Notes under the pieces: model-generated | Seen by the model: only the letters and a program-made list of their open reading frames with translations | Databases searched by the model: none | What the model was told of the DNA's origin: nothing | Part shown: piece after piece, positions 1 through 8,884 of the stretch | Layout of the letters: every line of letters begins with the position of its first letter | How positions within the stretch are numbered: position 1 is the stretch's first letter | Assembly: GCF_947492405.1 (NCBI RefSeq) | Contig: NZ_CANLMP010000008.1 | Span: forward strand, 124,001 to 188,000 | Direction: 5' to 3' | DNA length: 64,000 nt | Source of the DNA: an uncultured Aquimarina sp. | GTDB taxonomy: Bacteria > Bacteroidota > Bacteroidia > Flavobacteriales > Flavobacteriaceae | Program-made: the position numbers and the translations under genes

Positions 1-208
1 AAACAATTGGAGACATTTCCTAATAATCACTTTTGACCCAGAAAAAATGTTTGCTATTTCAAAATTCGTGTAGAAAAAAGAATATAAATGTTTACTTATT
101 CATTTTTATAAAGACAAACCAATAGAATGAATATAATAAAAAGTAAAGTGCAAAATGAAGTCTTATAAAATGCTGCACTTTATTAAAGTTTATATAAAAA
201 AAATAGAT

Positions 209-928
209 ATGAATAAATTGAAACGTGTTACATTAATATTTTTAAATTTCATTATTACATTTTCTTGGGCGCAGGAGGAAATTAAATATAATAATCATGA
301 TTCCCAGATATGGTATGCATATAACGCTTCTGGAGAACTAGGAAGTTGTACTATACTTAAAGACAAAATTATATTTAAGTCTCCATTAGACTCTGATAAT
401 GAAAAAAGTGTTTCTACCGTTTTTATAGAAAAACGATTAGACGATGAACATATAATCGTACGTAATGATAATAAGAAACCACCATATGCAGTACTAAAAA
501 TTATAAAAGCAGATCAGTCCATATTAAAAATGGCACCAATTGTAAAAGGGATATCGGTAGATTCAGTAGAAAAAAGTTTTAAAGAAAATGAAATACCAAA
601 TTGGATAAGCTTAACGGAGAAAGATTGGTATACTAAAGAACAAATAGAACGATTAAAGAAGGCACCAGGTTTAAATGAATTGACCCGTGATGACCTTTTG
701 TTATCAATGCAATGGCGAAAACCATTATCAGAAAAAATAAAACAATTCCTGCAGGACACTAAAGGTGAACGTCAATTTATGATATATAGATTTGTAAATG
801 AATATCGCAATAAAAAATTAGTAGAACTTGGTTATAACCCATATAAATTTGTGGAATATAATTTAGAAAAACAGTTTGCAGGAGACGAAGAGGTTTTAAA
901 ATTATTGTTTGAAGAAATCAAGTTCTAA
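209..928 (+). CDS. Secreted protein of unknown function
   Basis: I do not recognise a family. The frame is open from 155, but the ATG at 209 is preferred because it gives a classical signal peptide: a basic MNKLKR start, a hydrophobic stretch and a cut near SWAQ/EE. The mature part of about 220 residues is charged and mostly hydrophilic, with no further membrane segment. Its second half (from about residue 140) is rich in Lys, Glu and aromatic residues and looks helical, and there is no cysteine pair or obvious catalytic motif. It stands alone on the plus strand, convergent with the serine-hydrolase-like gene that ends 27 bases downstream. Export to the periplasm or outside is inferred from the signal only. 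Confidence 0.6.
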   Translation: MNKLKRVTLIFLNFIITFSWAQEEIKYNNHDSQIWYAYNASGELGSCTILKDKIIFKSPLDSDNEKSVSTVFIEKRLDDEHIIVRNDNKKPPYAVLKIIKADQSILKMAPIVKGISVDSVEKSFKENEIPNWISLTEKDWYTKEQIERLKKAPGLNELTRDDLLLSMQWRKPLSEKIKQFLQDTKGERQFMIYRFVNEYRNKKLVELGYNPYKFVEYNLEKQFAGDEEVLKLLFEEIKF

Positions 929-954
929 AAACGTTCAAAGATAACAATACATCA

Positions 955-2667
955 TTATTCGTTAAGTACGACTTTTTCAAACCATAAATTTCTAATAGCG
1001 TTATTTTTTACATAGAATCCATTTATGTTTTGATTTTTATCTTTTGTAAATTCAATACTCCTTAAAAACCAACTGTCGCCAGAAAACAATATGGATGTAA
1101 TAGGAGTGAAATTGATATCTCCGTTTTTTACATTGCTTAGCTTCAGTTTGTTATTGTCTGCGATAGCTTTATATGTGATAGCATACTCTTTGTTACTATA
1201 AATTCCATTAAACTGATTACTAAGTTCTTCTTTATTATACTTTTTTGGGGTGTACTTTTCAAATCGAATCGGTTCAGCTCCTAGATATTGAAATTCCATA
1301 ACCTCAGTTTCATCTTCAGGAAATTCTATATAGATTTTATCATCAAATTGAACTTTCATTTGAAATTTATTTTTTGATAATGGTATTAGAGCATTCACGT
1401 TTCCATTGGTTCTTACATATCGTAAGGTGTCATTGATTACTTTGATCTCTCTACTCAATTCTCCTAATTGATCCCAATAATGTCCTTCAAACTGTTGAAG
1501 TTGTTTTTTAGATAAGGTTTTGGTGTTTATAGTATCAAAATTAGTGGTTTCGGGCTCTGTAAAATGTTTTGCAAGGATATTATGTGCAGATATTACACCC
1601 AAGTAGCCATTGTATCCATCGCCGTTATTGCTCAAAGCAATAGCTGTATAATTTTGAGTGGGAAATTTAAAAATAGAACTATCATGTCCACTACTACTAC
1701 CAAGAATATAGGTGGAGAACAAACCTCTTTCTTTATGACCATACAACTGTCCTACAGTAAGCTCACCAGAACTTGTGCTATTGGTTCTTCCACTGTTTAA
1801 TTTTATAATAACATCCATTTTTTGAATAACTTTTTGATCATTCCCAGTAGCGTTATTTAGATGTTGCTCCCATAAGATTAAATCATCGATGCTTGAATAC
1901 ATGTTATTAATTCCTAATATAGTATTTCCTGAGTTATTAAGAATAGTTCTGTCATCTTCTGATCGATAAGAATGTGCCACATTTTGATACATTGTGTTTA
2001 GATCAGCTTTGATAAATGTATTCGTCATTCCGATAGGTTTAAAAATATCTTCTTCCATATAATTTTTAAAGGATTTACCGCTTACATTTCCTATTAATTC
2101 TGCTAATAAGGCAAAATTAATATCAGCTTCTGAATAATCTATACCTGGTTTAAAGGCCAGTTCTTTTTGTAATGCTACTAATCGTAAAGCATCTTTTTGA
2201 GAAAAATTCTCTGTAAAATTCCATCCACAAATAGATTTAAGAACTTGATAATCATAGATTCCACTAGTACCATATAATAAGTTCTTTACTGTGATTACCT
2301 GATTTATATCTTGAAGTTCTTTTATATGTTTACGAATGTCATCATCTAAGGAGAGTTTACCTTCTATTTCTAATTTTAAAAGTGCGTACGCTGTATAATG
2401 AGCTGAACTTTGTCCTAAATTAAAACGAGTCTGTGATGTGATAGGTTTTTTGTTTTCAATATCGAAGAATCCATAATTTTTTTTAGAAATCACTTTTCCA
2501 TCTTTAATGATCGCAAATGATACTCCAGGACTACCTGAACTTTTCCATGGATTAAATAAACTATCTATGGTTCTTTCCATATCCTGGGTAATGACGGATT
2601 GATGTTGTCCATAGGTTTTAAGAGTAAGTAGTAAGATTAGGATACAAGCTAATTTTAGTATTCTCAT
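955..2667 (-). CDS. Serine hydrolase (class C beta-lactamase/PBP-like), probably catalytically inactive
   Basis: A 570-residue secreted protein with a signal peptide (residues 1-20), a beta-lactamase/transpeptidase fold (about 30-370) and a C-terminal extension of about 190 residues of the kind seen in Bacteroidota serine hydrolases. The fold is clear from SPGVSFAIIKDGKV, the EGKLSLDDDIRKH segment and the final IALSNNGDG strand. The catalytic motifs are degraded. Where the family has RFNxGSxSKQFTA this protein reads RFNLGQSSAHYTA, so nucleophile and lysine are Gln86 and Ala89. The YSN motif aligns with EAD (180-182), and the third-motif His or Lys is not visible. The gene lies 13 bases downstream of the DJ-1-like lipoprotein gene, probably in one operon. 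The family call is firm; loss of activity rests on my manual alignment. Confidence 0.85.
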   Translation of the reverse strand: MRILKLACILILLLTLKTYGQHQSVITQDMERTIDSLFNPWKSSGSPGVSFAIIKDGKVISKKNYGFFDIENKKPITSQTRFNLGQSSAHYTAYALLKLEIEGKLSLDDDIRKHIKELQDINQVITVKNLLYGTSGIYDYQVLKSICGWNFTENFSQKDALRLVALQKELAFKPGIDYSEADINFALLAELIGNVSGKSFKNYMEEDIFKPIGMTNTFIKADLNTMYQNVAHSYRSEDDRTILNNSGNTILGINNMYSSIDDLILWEQHLNNATGNDQKVIQKMDVIIKLNSGRTNSTSSGELTVGQLYGHKERGLFSTYILGSSSGHDSSIFKFPTQNYTAIALSNNGDGYNGYLGVISAHNILAKHFTEPETTNFDTINTKTLSKKQLQQFEGHYWDQLGELSREIKVINDTLRYVRTNGNVNALIPLSKNKFQMKVQFDDKIYIEFPEDETEVMEFQYLGAEPIRFEKYTPKKYNKEELSNQFNGIYSNKEYAITYKAIADNNKLKLSNVKNGDINFTPITSILFSGDSWFLRSIEFTKDKNQNINGFYVKNNAIRNLWFEKVVLNE

Positions 2668-2680
2668 AGCAATTAGATAT

Positions 2681-3481
2681 TTAAAGTATAGTTTGATTAT
2701 GGATTGTTTCGATAATTTTTTTGGCTACAATGGATGCACTTGTTGGATCTTGTCCGGTTATGATTCTACCATCTTGTAAATAGTAATTATCCCACCCTTC
2801 TTTTGAGAATTTAAAGACCCCTCCATTTTGAGTAGCTTTTTCTTGAATCGAGAATGGAAATTCTCTATAATAGTTAGCATTCTTATCTTCAAACAGATCA
2901 GGAAATCCTGTTATATTCTTTTTAGAAATCAGAAATGTTCCATCTTCTTTCCTGAGGTTAACAATACCAGCAGTCCCATGGCAAATAGCGGATAGTATTC
3001 CATTGTTTTTTTCGTAAATATTTACAGAAATTTCTTGGATTTCTTTGGATTCGGGTACAGTGAACATTGCGCTTCCTCCGCCTGTGAAGTAGATAGCTGC
3101 ATAATTTTTATAATTGATTTCGACAGGAGATTTGGTGTGTTGTAACAAATTCATGAAATCAGCATCATACAGATACTTTTTGGTGATTGCATCAGAGCTA
3201 TAGATATAGCCAATAGCTATTTCACCTCCTTTTGGGCTTACAAAATCAACTAGAAACCCTTCTTTTATAAATTCTTCATAGGCAAAAATGATTTCGGGAA
3301 AATGATTTGTAGATTCAATATCAGAATCTCCATAAAAGTGAGCATTACTGGTAACAAATAATATTCGTTTTTTGTTTGATGACTGATGGGTAACCGCTAC
3401 TTCTGTATTGTCTTTTTTAGTAGGTGGTGTTTGACAACCCACTAGGATTATGATAAGAATACATTGTACAATTTTTTTCAT
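2681..3481 (-). CDS. DJ-1/PfpI family lipoprotein (glyoxalase III/Hsp31-like)
   Basis: The frame opens at 3499, but the ATG at 3481 gives a lipoprotein signal (MKKIVQCILIIILVGC), so this start of 266 residues is chosen. The mature domain is a class I glutamine-amidotransferase-like fold: RILFVTSNAH as first strand, FVSPKGGE, AIYFTGGGSAMF, and the nucleophile elbow AICHGTAG with Cys167. An upstream Glu in FAYEEF could be the acidic partner. Relatives include Hsp31-type glyoxalase III and PfpI. A membrane-anchored form is less common and suggests action in the periplasm or at the outer membrane. It is the first gene of a likely two-gene operon with the serine-hydrolase-like gene. The substrate is unknown. 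Confidence 0.82.
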   Translation of the reverse strand: MKKIVQCILIIILVGCQTPPTKKDNTEVAVTHQSSNKKRILFVTSNAHFYGDSDIESTNHFPEIIFAYEEFIKEGFLVDFVSPKGGEIAIGYIYSSDAITKKYLYDADFMNLLQHTKSPVEINYKNYAAIYFTGGGSAMFTVPESKEIQEISVNIYEKNNGILSAICHGTAGIVNLRKEDGTFLISKKNITGFPDLFEDKNANYYREFPFSIQEKATQNGGVFKFSKEGWDNYYLQDGRIITGQDPTSASIVAKKIIETIHNQTIL

Positions 3482-3576
3482 GATGAAAACTTTATACAAT
3501 GATATATGATAAAGGTGTCAAAGGGATTTTGGATAATAAATCAGGAGTACTGAATTATTAATCCGGAATTTAAATA

Positions 3577-4626
3577 CTATTCCTCACTAATAGATTTACT
3601 GTATTTTAAGGGTGTAGTACCCGTATGTTTTTTGAAGGCAGCATAAAAAGCAGATTTTGAATTGAACCCACAGTCGTAGCCTATAGCTTCAAAAGAATAA
3701 TCAATCTTGTTACGAATCATTTTTTGAGCTGCTTCTATCCGTTTTCCATTTAAGTAGTCAGAGAAACTTATTTTCATATTATCATTAAGAAGCAGTGATA
3801 ATTTAGTAGGCAGTATATTAAGTTTTTTTGCAATTTTAGATAAGGTAATATCCGGGTTTTTATAAAAATCATTTTCAGTTATTAACTGTTCTAGATGTAT
3901 TATAAGTTGTTCAGCTTTATCATTATCAATTCTTTTTTCTCTATATCGCGGAGGGTTCAAAAAGATAAGTTCGTTCCGTTTTTTGGCAAACAATAACAAC
4001 AAAACAAGTAAATAGAAAACAAACGAAAAGGATAATGCACCTACTATATAGGAAGTGTAATTTCCTGTGATAAATGCAAGACAAATTATGGCATTACCTA
4101 CATAAACGCTTAAAAACCAAAACCTGAATGTTACACTCCCTTTTTTAACTTGTTTAATTTTTTCGTAGTTCTTCCAGATTATATATCCAGAAGCTACTAC
4201 GTATATAGCCCATTGCGCATAAATGAAATAAATAAATATAGTAAACCATATTTTTTCATAATTACTTCTTGGAAAAACCAAAAATAAAATGAGCGCAATG
4301 ATCACTAAAATGGCAAAATGTATTTTGAGTCTTCTGCTTATTGTATTAATAATTTCTAATGCAGTCTTAACATAAAAAAATAATAGTGGGCCAATAAACC
4401 AACAGGCAAATAACCCTATTTGAATATAAACATCTGCTAAATCATCATTAAAGTAAAAGAAAACAGACTTACCAATACGAACACTTAATGCAAGTAAAAG
4501 TAAACCAAGAAACGCATGACTCTTATGCGAAGGTTTTACATAGAAAAGGAAAAACAGCCCGACGATTATTCCGTTAAAGGCTCCAAGAGCACTAAAGAAG
4601 AATAATAGTTGAGATTGTATATCCAT
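3577..4626 (-). CDS. AraC-family regulator with N-terminal membrane domain
   Basis: The start at 4626 (MDIQSQLLFFF) is preferred to the longer 4674 start because it begins directly at the first membrane helix; about 349 residues. The N-terminal 230 residues form about seven hydrophobic helices (for example FFFSALGAFNGIIVGLFFLF and IHFAILVIIALILFLVFP). The last 110 residues are an AraC/XylS double helix-turn-helix, with DITLSKIAKKLNILPTKLS and the classical FEAIGYDCGFNSKSAFYAAF followed by TGTTPLKYSKS. Membrane-integrated AraC regulators are common in Flavobacteriia and probably sense an envelope or lipophilic signal. It sits upstream of, and in the same direction as, the DJ-1-like and serine-hydrolase-like genes, which are candidate targets. 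Confidence 0.88.
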   Translation of the reverse strand: MDIQSQLLFFFSALGAFNGIIVGLFFLFYVKPSHKSHAFLGLLLLALSVRIGKSVFFYFNDDLADVYIQIGLFACWFIGPLLFFYVKTALEIINTISRRLKIHFAILVIIALILFLVFPRSNYEKIWFTIFIYFIYAQWAIYVVASGYIIWKNYEKIKQVKKGSVTFRFWFLSVYVGNAIICLAFITGNYTSYIVGALSFSFVFYLLVLLLLFAKKRNELIFLNPPRYREKRIDNDKAEQLIIHLEQLITENDFYKNPDITLSKIAKKLNILPTKLSLLLNDNMKISFSDYLNGKRIEAAQKMIRNKIDYSFEAIGYDCGFNSKSAFYAAFKKHTGTTPLKYSKSISEE

Positions 4627-4835
4627 AAAACTTGTATTGATTTTAGGTTTCAAATATAAAAAAATGATGCGCAAATTTTTATATCAAGGAGTATTGTAAG
4701 GTATTTCTTCTGCTATGCAACCTACAATTTTTGTCAAAATATACGCTTAGAATTTAGTACTTATTCTAATCAACGGAGGATGTTTTTTGCATCCATATTG
4801 ATTTTAGTTACTTTTGATTTTAAACTCAATTAAAG

Positions 4836-5375
4836 ATGAAAAATATCCTTGCCTTTGCTGGTTCTAATAGCAGTACTTCGATTAATCATAAACTTGTAGA
4901 ATATGTTGCTTCGGAAATAACTGATCATAAAATTAAAATTCTAAAACTGGTAAATTATCCTATACCGATGTATAGTGAGGATGAAGAAAAAAACAATGGA
5001 TTTCCTGGGATGGTTTTAGGACTGAAACAAGAAATCTCTGAAGCGGATGCTTTGATTATTTCGGTTAATGAACATAATGGCAGTTGGGGAGCTTTTTTTA
5101 AAAATGTAATTGATTGGTTATCTCGATTGGACCGCAATTTTCTAGAAGGTAAGAAAATATTGTTAATGAGTACGTCTCCTGGTCAGCGAGGTGGTATAAG
5201 TTCTTTGGAATTTGCAAAAAACGTATTTCCACGATTTGGGGGAGAGATTATTGAGAGCTTTAGTTTTCCTTCGTTTCAGACAAATTTTTCGATAGAAAAT
5301 AATGAGGTTACCGATGAAACACTTTTGTTGGGATTGAAAGAAGTTCTGAGTACTTTTGCCCATCAAATCAAATAA
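4836..5375 (+). CDS. NADPH-dependent FMN reductase family protein
   Basis: A 179-residue flavodoxin-like protein. ILAFAGSNSSTSIN at the N terminus is the FMN phosphate-binding loop of the NADPH-dependent FMN reductase family (SsuE/ChrR/YieF type). SVNEHNGSWGAFFKNVIDWLSR matches the region that normally reads PEYNGSxPGxLKNAIDW, and LLMSTSPGQRGG follows as the next strand-loop. It probably reduces FMN, quinones or other acceptors with NAD(P)H in the cytosol. Its stop lies 3 bases before the GTG start of pabB, so the two are probably co-transcribed, although no metabolic link is obvious. Confidence 0.85.
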   Translation: MKNILAFAGSNSSTSINHKLVEYVASEITDHKIKILKLVNYPIPMYSEDEEKNNGFPGMVLGLKQEISEADALIISVNEHNGSWGAFFKNVIDWLSRLDRNFLEGKKILLMSTSPGQRGGISSLEFAKNVFPRFGGEIIESFSFPSFQTNFSIENNEVTDETLLLGLKEVLSTFAHQIK

Positions 5376-5378
5376 CTT

Positions 5379-6686
5379 GTGCGAAGTACCAAAATATATA
5401 CTTTAGATAATTCTTCAGAATTTAGATTCAAATTATTACAGTGGGCACAACAATTTAATGAGATTATATGGTTAGATTCTAATACATATTCTCAACAATA
5501 TTCTAGTTATGATGCGATTTTGGCTGTAGACGCTCTTACTTCAATTAAAACAGATTATTATTCCTCTTTTGATAAACTAAAAGAATATCAAGAGCAGACA
5601 GCAGATTGGATTTTTGGGTATTTATCCTATGACCTTAAAAATGATACTGAAAAATTGGTTTCTAAGAATATGGATAATTTGGGTTTTCCGGATTTGTATT
5701 TTTTTCAACCTAAGAAAATATTTCTATTTAAAGATAATAAGATAGAAGTTCAGTATTTAAGAATGGTAGATGATGAGATGGATGATGATTTTGAGTTGAT
5801 TAAGACGTTTCCTTCTGTAATTAACGTTTCTAATGAAGATGCTCCTTGTGGTAAGGTTAAAATAAGTTTACGAATTACAAAGGATGTATATAAAAATAAA
5901 ATTCAGCAGATGTTAGCCCATATTCACCGAGGAGATATTTATGAGGCAAACTTTTGTCAGGAGTTTTTTGCAGAAAATAGCTGTATAGCACCTTTGGAGA
6001 CCTATCATCATCTCAATCAGATTTCGAAACCGCCGTTTGCTGCCTTTTTTAGAATGGACCAACAATATTTATTATCTGCTTCTCCGGAAAGATACCTAAG
6101 AAAAGAAGGAAGTAAAATTATCTCTCAACCTATAAAAGGAACTGCAAAGCGTTCGGGTATTCCTGAAGATGATAAAAAATTAATTTCAACCTTAGAACAA
6201 GACCCAAAAGAACGGTCAGAAAATGTAATGATCGTTGATCTGGTAAGGAATGATCTTTCTAAAACTGCGTTAAAAGGTACGGTCATGGTAGAAGAGTTAT
6301 GCAAAGTATATACGTTTAAGCAGGTACATCAGATGATATCAACAGTAGTTTCTGAGATTGATTCAGAAACTTCTCCAGTAGATGTTATTAGAACTACTTT
6401 TCCGATGGGAAGTATGACCGGCGCTCCTAAGATTTCTGCTATGCAAATTATAGAAGATTTAGAGGAATCTAAAAGAGGTTTATATAGTGGAGCTGTAGGG
6501 TATTTTACACCAGAAGGTGATTTTGATTTTAACGTTGTGATTCGAAGTATTTTATACAATGAGGATACCCAATATGTTTCTTATACCGTTGGAGGAGCAA
6601 TTACAGCAAAATCTGATCCTGATAAGGAATATGAAGAATGTTTGATAAAGGCCAAAGCGATGAGAGAAGTGCTAGAAGGATTATAG
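5379..6686 (+). CDS. pabB: Aminodeoxychorismate synthase component I
   Basis: A 435-residue chorismate-binding enzyme that, with a glutamine amidotransferase, converts chorismate to 4-amino-4-deoxychorismate for folate. Motifs include HRGDIYEANFCQ, LLSASPERYL, SQPIKGTAKRSG, DLVRNDLSKTA and FPMGSMTGAPKISAMQIIE. Lys253 in PIKGT is typical of PabB, where anthranilate synthase TrpE has PIAGT, which decides between them. The N-terminal part of about 150 residues is divergent. The start is a GTG 3 bases after the FMN reductase stop. The gene is convergent with the following minus-strand gene, only 21 bases away. Confidence 0.93.
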   Translation: MRSTKIYTLDNSSEFRFKLLQWAQQFNEIIWLDSNTYSQQYSSYDAILAVDALTSIKTDYYSSFDKLKEYQEQTADWIFGYLSYDLKNDTEKLVSKNMDNLGFPDLYFFQPKKIFLFKDNKIEVQYLRMVDDEMDDDFELIKTFPSVINVSNEDAPCGKVKISLRITKDVYKNKIQQMLAHIHRGDIYEANFCQEFFAENSCIAPLETYHHLNQISKPPFAAFFRMDQQYLLSASPERYLRKEGSKIISQPIKGTAKRSGIPEDDKKLISTLEQDPKERSENVMIVDLVRNDLSKTALKGTVMVEELCKVYTFKQVHQMISTVVSEIDSETSPVDVIRTTFPMGSMTGAPKISAMQIIEDLEESKRGLYSGAVGYFTPEGDFDFNVVIRSILYNEDTQYVSYTVGGAITAKSDPDKEYEECLIKAKAMREVLEGL

Positions 6687-6707
6687 TTTATACGTTATTT
6701 ACAGCTA

Positions 6708-7412
6708 CTAAATTAGATTCTTTCTAAAACTCTTTCTAACATCAATAATAGTTGCCTTTACCTCTTGAGGAGTGATATCTTTGATCCTTGCTATTTCTTC
6801 AAAGTTTAACTTCCCAAAAACGAAGAGATCAATAATTTTAGAAGTTTCCAGTGGCAACCAACTATAAAACTTACCTAATAGCTTTTGTTTTTTGTTTTCC
6901 GAAGATTCTTCGGATTCAATGACCTTAAGAATAGCGGAATCAGTATCATCATAAATGAATAATTGTTTTTTTTCAGAGTTTTGATGATAGGATATATCAT
7001 TTAATTCTTCATTCATAATCAATTCATTATCCGCTTCAGAAGTATAGTTTTCTTCTAATTTGTCAAGCTCTTCAGTTAAAAAATAATTGGTACTGATACA
7101 TCGTTGATGCCAACCTTCGTTAATATATAATTCATCAATTAGATGATCTGCAATTCTAAAAAGTTTTAATTCCAGAGAAAGCTTGTCCATATCTATATCC
7201 AAATGATCTTCATTGTATAATTGCACAATAGCATCGTCAATTATACCATTAGAACAATACATATTTCGGGGTAAAATACCTGTGCTTTCTGCAATATATA
7301 TTCTATGTTTGACATAGGGGTGTAAATGAGGAACTACAGATAGTAGTTTTTTGCTGAACTCTTTTTTATGATCATCTTCATGGTGTTTTGGCTTTTCATC
7401 TATCATATTCAT
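6708..7412 (-). CDS. Hypothetical protein with C-terminal sigma-70 region-4-like helix-turn-helix
   Basis: A 234-residue, strongly acidic protein without signal peptide or membrane helix. Only the C terminus is suggestive: SWLPLETSKIIDLFVFGKL then NFEEIARIKDITPQEVKAT followed by VRKSFRKNLI resembles the recognition helix-turn-helix of sigma factors (region 4). No region 2 (core-binding) motif is visible, so a bona fide sigma factor is doubtful. The N terminus carries a His/Lys/Asp-rich stretch (KPKHHEDDHKKE). Met3 (7406) is an alternative start. It lies between pabB and tilS on the opposite strand. Function unknown; DNA binding is inferred from the HTH resemblance only. Confidence 0.6.
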   Translation of the reverse strand: MNMIDEKPKHHEDDHKKEFSKKLLSVVPHLHPYVKHRIYIAESTGILPRNMYCSNGIIDDAIVQLYNEDHLDIDMDKLSLELKLFRIADHLIDELYINEGWHQRCISTNYFLTEELDKLEENYTSEADNELIMNEELNDISYHQNSEKKQLFIYDDTDSAILKVIESEESSENKKQKLLGKFYSWLPLETSKIIDLFVFGKLNFEEIARIKDITPQEVKATIIDVRKSFRKNLI

Positions 7413-7570
7413 AATATCAAAATTTTAAGAGTTCCTTAAAAATAACAAAAAGGATCGAGTTATTATGTTAAAAACCTGAAAATCAAAACATAAAGAGTGC
7501 TAATGGAAAAGCTGATCTACTTTTACAAAATCGTATATTTGAAACCTGTAAAGACAAATATTTAAAAGTA

Positions 7571-8884
7571 TTGATACGTAAATTTAAAGCTCATATTGAG
7601 GATCATTTATCTTTTCTTAAAGAGAAGAAATTACTTATTGCCTGTAGCGGAGGATTGGACAGTATTGTGTTAACTTATATGTGTCATGTACTTAGTTTAG
7701 ATTTTGGTATTGCTCATTGTAATTTTAAATTACGAGGAAAAGAAAGCGAAGGAGATGAAGAATTCGTTTCAGAAGTAGCTAAGAAGATGACAGTATCTTT
7801 TTTTGTAACAACCTTTGAAACGGAGCAATATGCTAAAAATCATAAACTGTCTATTCAGATGGCGGCTAGAGAACTAAGGTACGATTGGTTTCGGGAGCTA
7901 ATTTTAGAATATCAGTTTGATTATGTTCTGACTGCCCATCATAAGGATGATAATTTAGAGACATTTTTGATAAACCTTTCTAGAGGTACAGGAATTGATG
8001 GACTTACAGGTATTCCGGAAATAAATGATATTTATGTAAGGCCCTTATTACCATTTTCTAGAAGTCAAATTTTAGAGTTTGCTGAAAAGAATGCTATTAA
8101 TTGGAGAGAAGATAGTAGTAATAGCAGTACAAAATACATTAGAAACAAACTGAGACACGATGTGATTCCCGAACTTTTAGGAATAAATCCACAGTTTTTA
8201 CAAAATTTCGAAACCACTTTAGATCATCTAAAACAAACCAGCGCATTTGTCAAAAACCAAGTTGATAGTGTTAGAAAAGACGTGTTCGAATATTCTGAAC
8301 TTGATACCATAAAAATACCTATTTATAAATTACAGCAATACGATGAACCAAAAACGTATTTATACTTTCTATTAAAAGAATATGGATTCACTGCTTGGGA
8401 TGATATCGTACAGATGCTAACAGCACAATCCGGCAAACAAGTTTTTTCTACCACTCATAGGTTAGTAAAAAATAGAGGGTATTTATTGCTATGCCCAATA
8501 ATTGAAGAGGTCTCTGATCGTGTTTATAAAATTCCGGAAGAGGAAAATATGATCATTATTCCTTCGGGAATGATAAAGCTAAAAGAAGTTTCGGAATTAT
8601 CAAATACGGATCTGAAGACAATTTATGTAGATAAAGAAAAGTTAAAGTATCCATTAATTGTAAGAAAATGGAAAGAAGGCGACTATTTTTATCCTTTAGG
8701 GATGAAAGGCAAAAAGAAGTTGAGTAAATACTTTAAGGATGAAAAACTATCTTTGCTGGCCAAAGAAAGGGTCTGGTTGTTATGTTCTGAAGATGATATT
8801 ATATGGATTATAAATTACAGAGCGGATAACAGATATAAAATAAACCCCAAAACGAAACAATTACTAAAAGTAACGATAACCTAA
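7571..8884 (+). CDS. tilS: tRNA(Ile)-lysidine synthase
   Basis: A 437-residue PP-loop ATPase that attaches lysine to C34 of the AUA-decoding tRNA(Ile), an essential modification. The PP-loop is LIACSGGLDSIVL near residue 22, followed by IAHCNFKLRG, TAHHKDDNLETFLINLSRGTG and the DSSNSSTKYIRNKLRHDVIPEL segment typical of TilS. The C-terminal substrate-binding domain follows (VRKWKEGDYFYPLGMKGKKKLSKYF). No suitable ATG lies before the PP-loop, so the TTG at 7571 is the most plausible start. The stop codon overlaps the ATG of the DsbD gene by one base, indicating translational coupling. Confidence 0.95.
   Translation: MIRKFKAHIEDHLSFLKEKKLLIACSGGLDSIVLTYMCHVLSLDFGIAHCNFKLRGKESEGDEEFVSEVAKKMTVSFFVTTFETEQYAKNHKLSIQMAARELRYDWFRELILEYQFDYVLTAHHKDDNLETFLINLSRGTGIDGLTGIPEINDIYVRPLLPFSRSQILEFAEKNAINWREDSSNSSTKYIRNKLRHDVIPELLGINPQFLQNFETTLDHLKQTSAFVKNQVDSVRKDVFEYSELDTIKIPIYKLQQYDEPKTYLYFLLKEYGFTAWDDIVQMLTAQSGKQVFSTTHRLVKNRGYLLLCPIIEEVSDRVYKIPEEENMIIIPSGMIKLKEVSELSNTDLKTIYVDKEKLKYPLIVRKWKEGDYFYPLGMKGKKKLSKYFKDEKLSLLAKERVWLLCSEDDIIWIINYRADNRYKINPKTKQLLKVTIT

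Noticed and set aside
1..154. A gene fragment at the left edge
   Set aside because: No open frame with plausible composition reaches the edge; the stretch is AT-rich with stops in all frames that I followed.
6708..7412. Calling this gene a true sigma-70 factor
   Set aside because: Only the region-4-like part is visible; no region 2 motif is recognisable.
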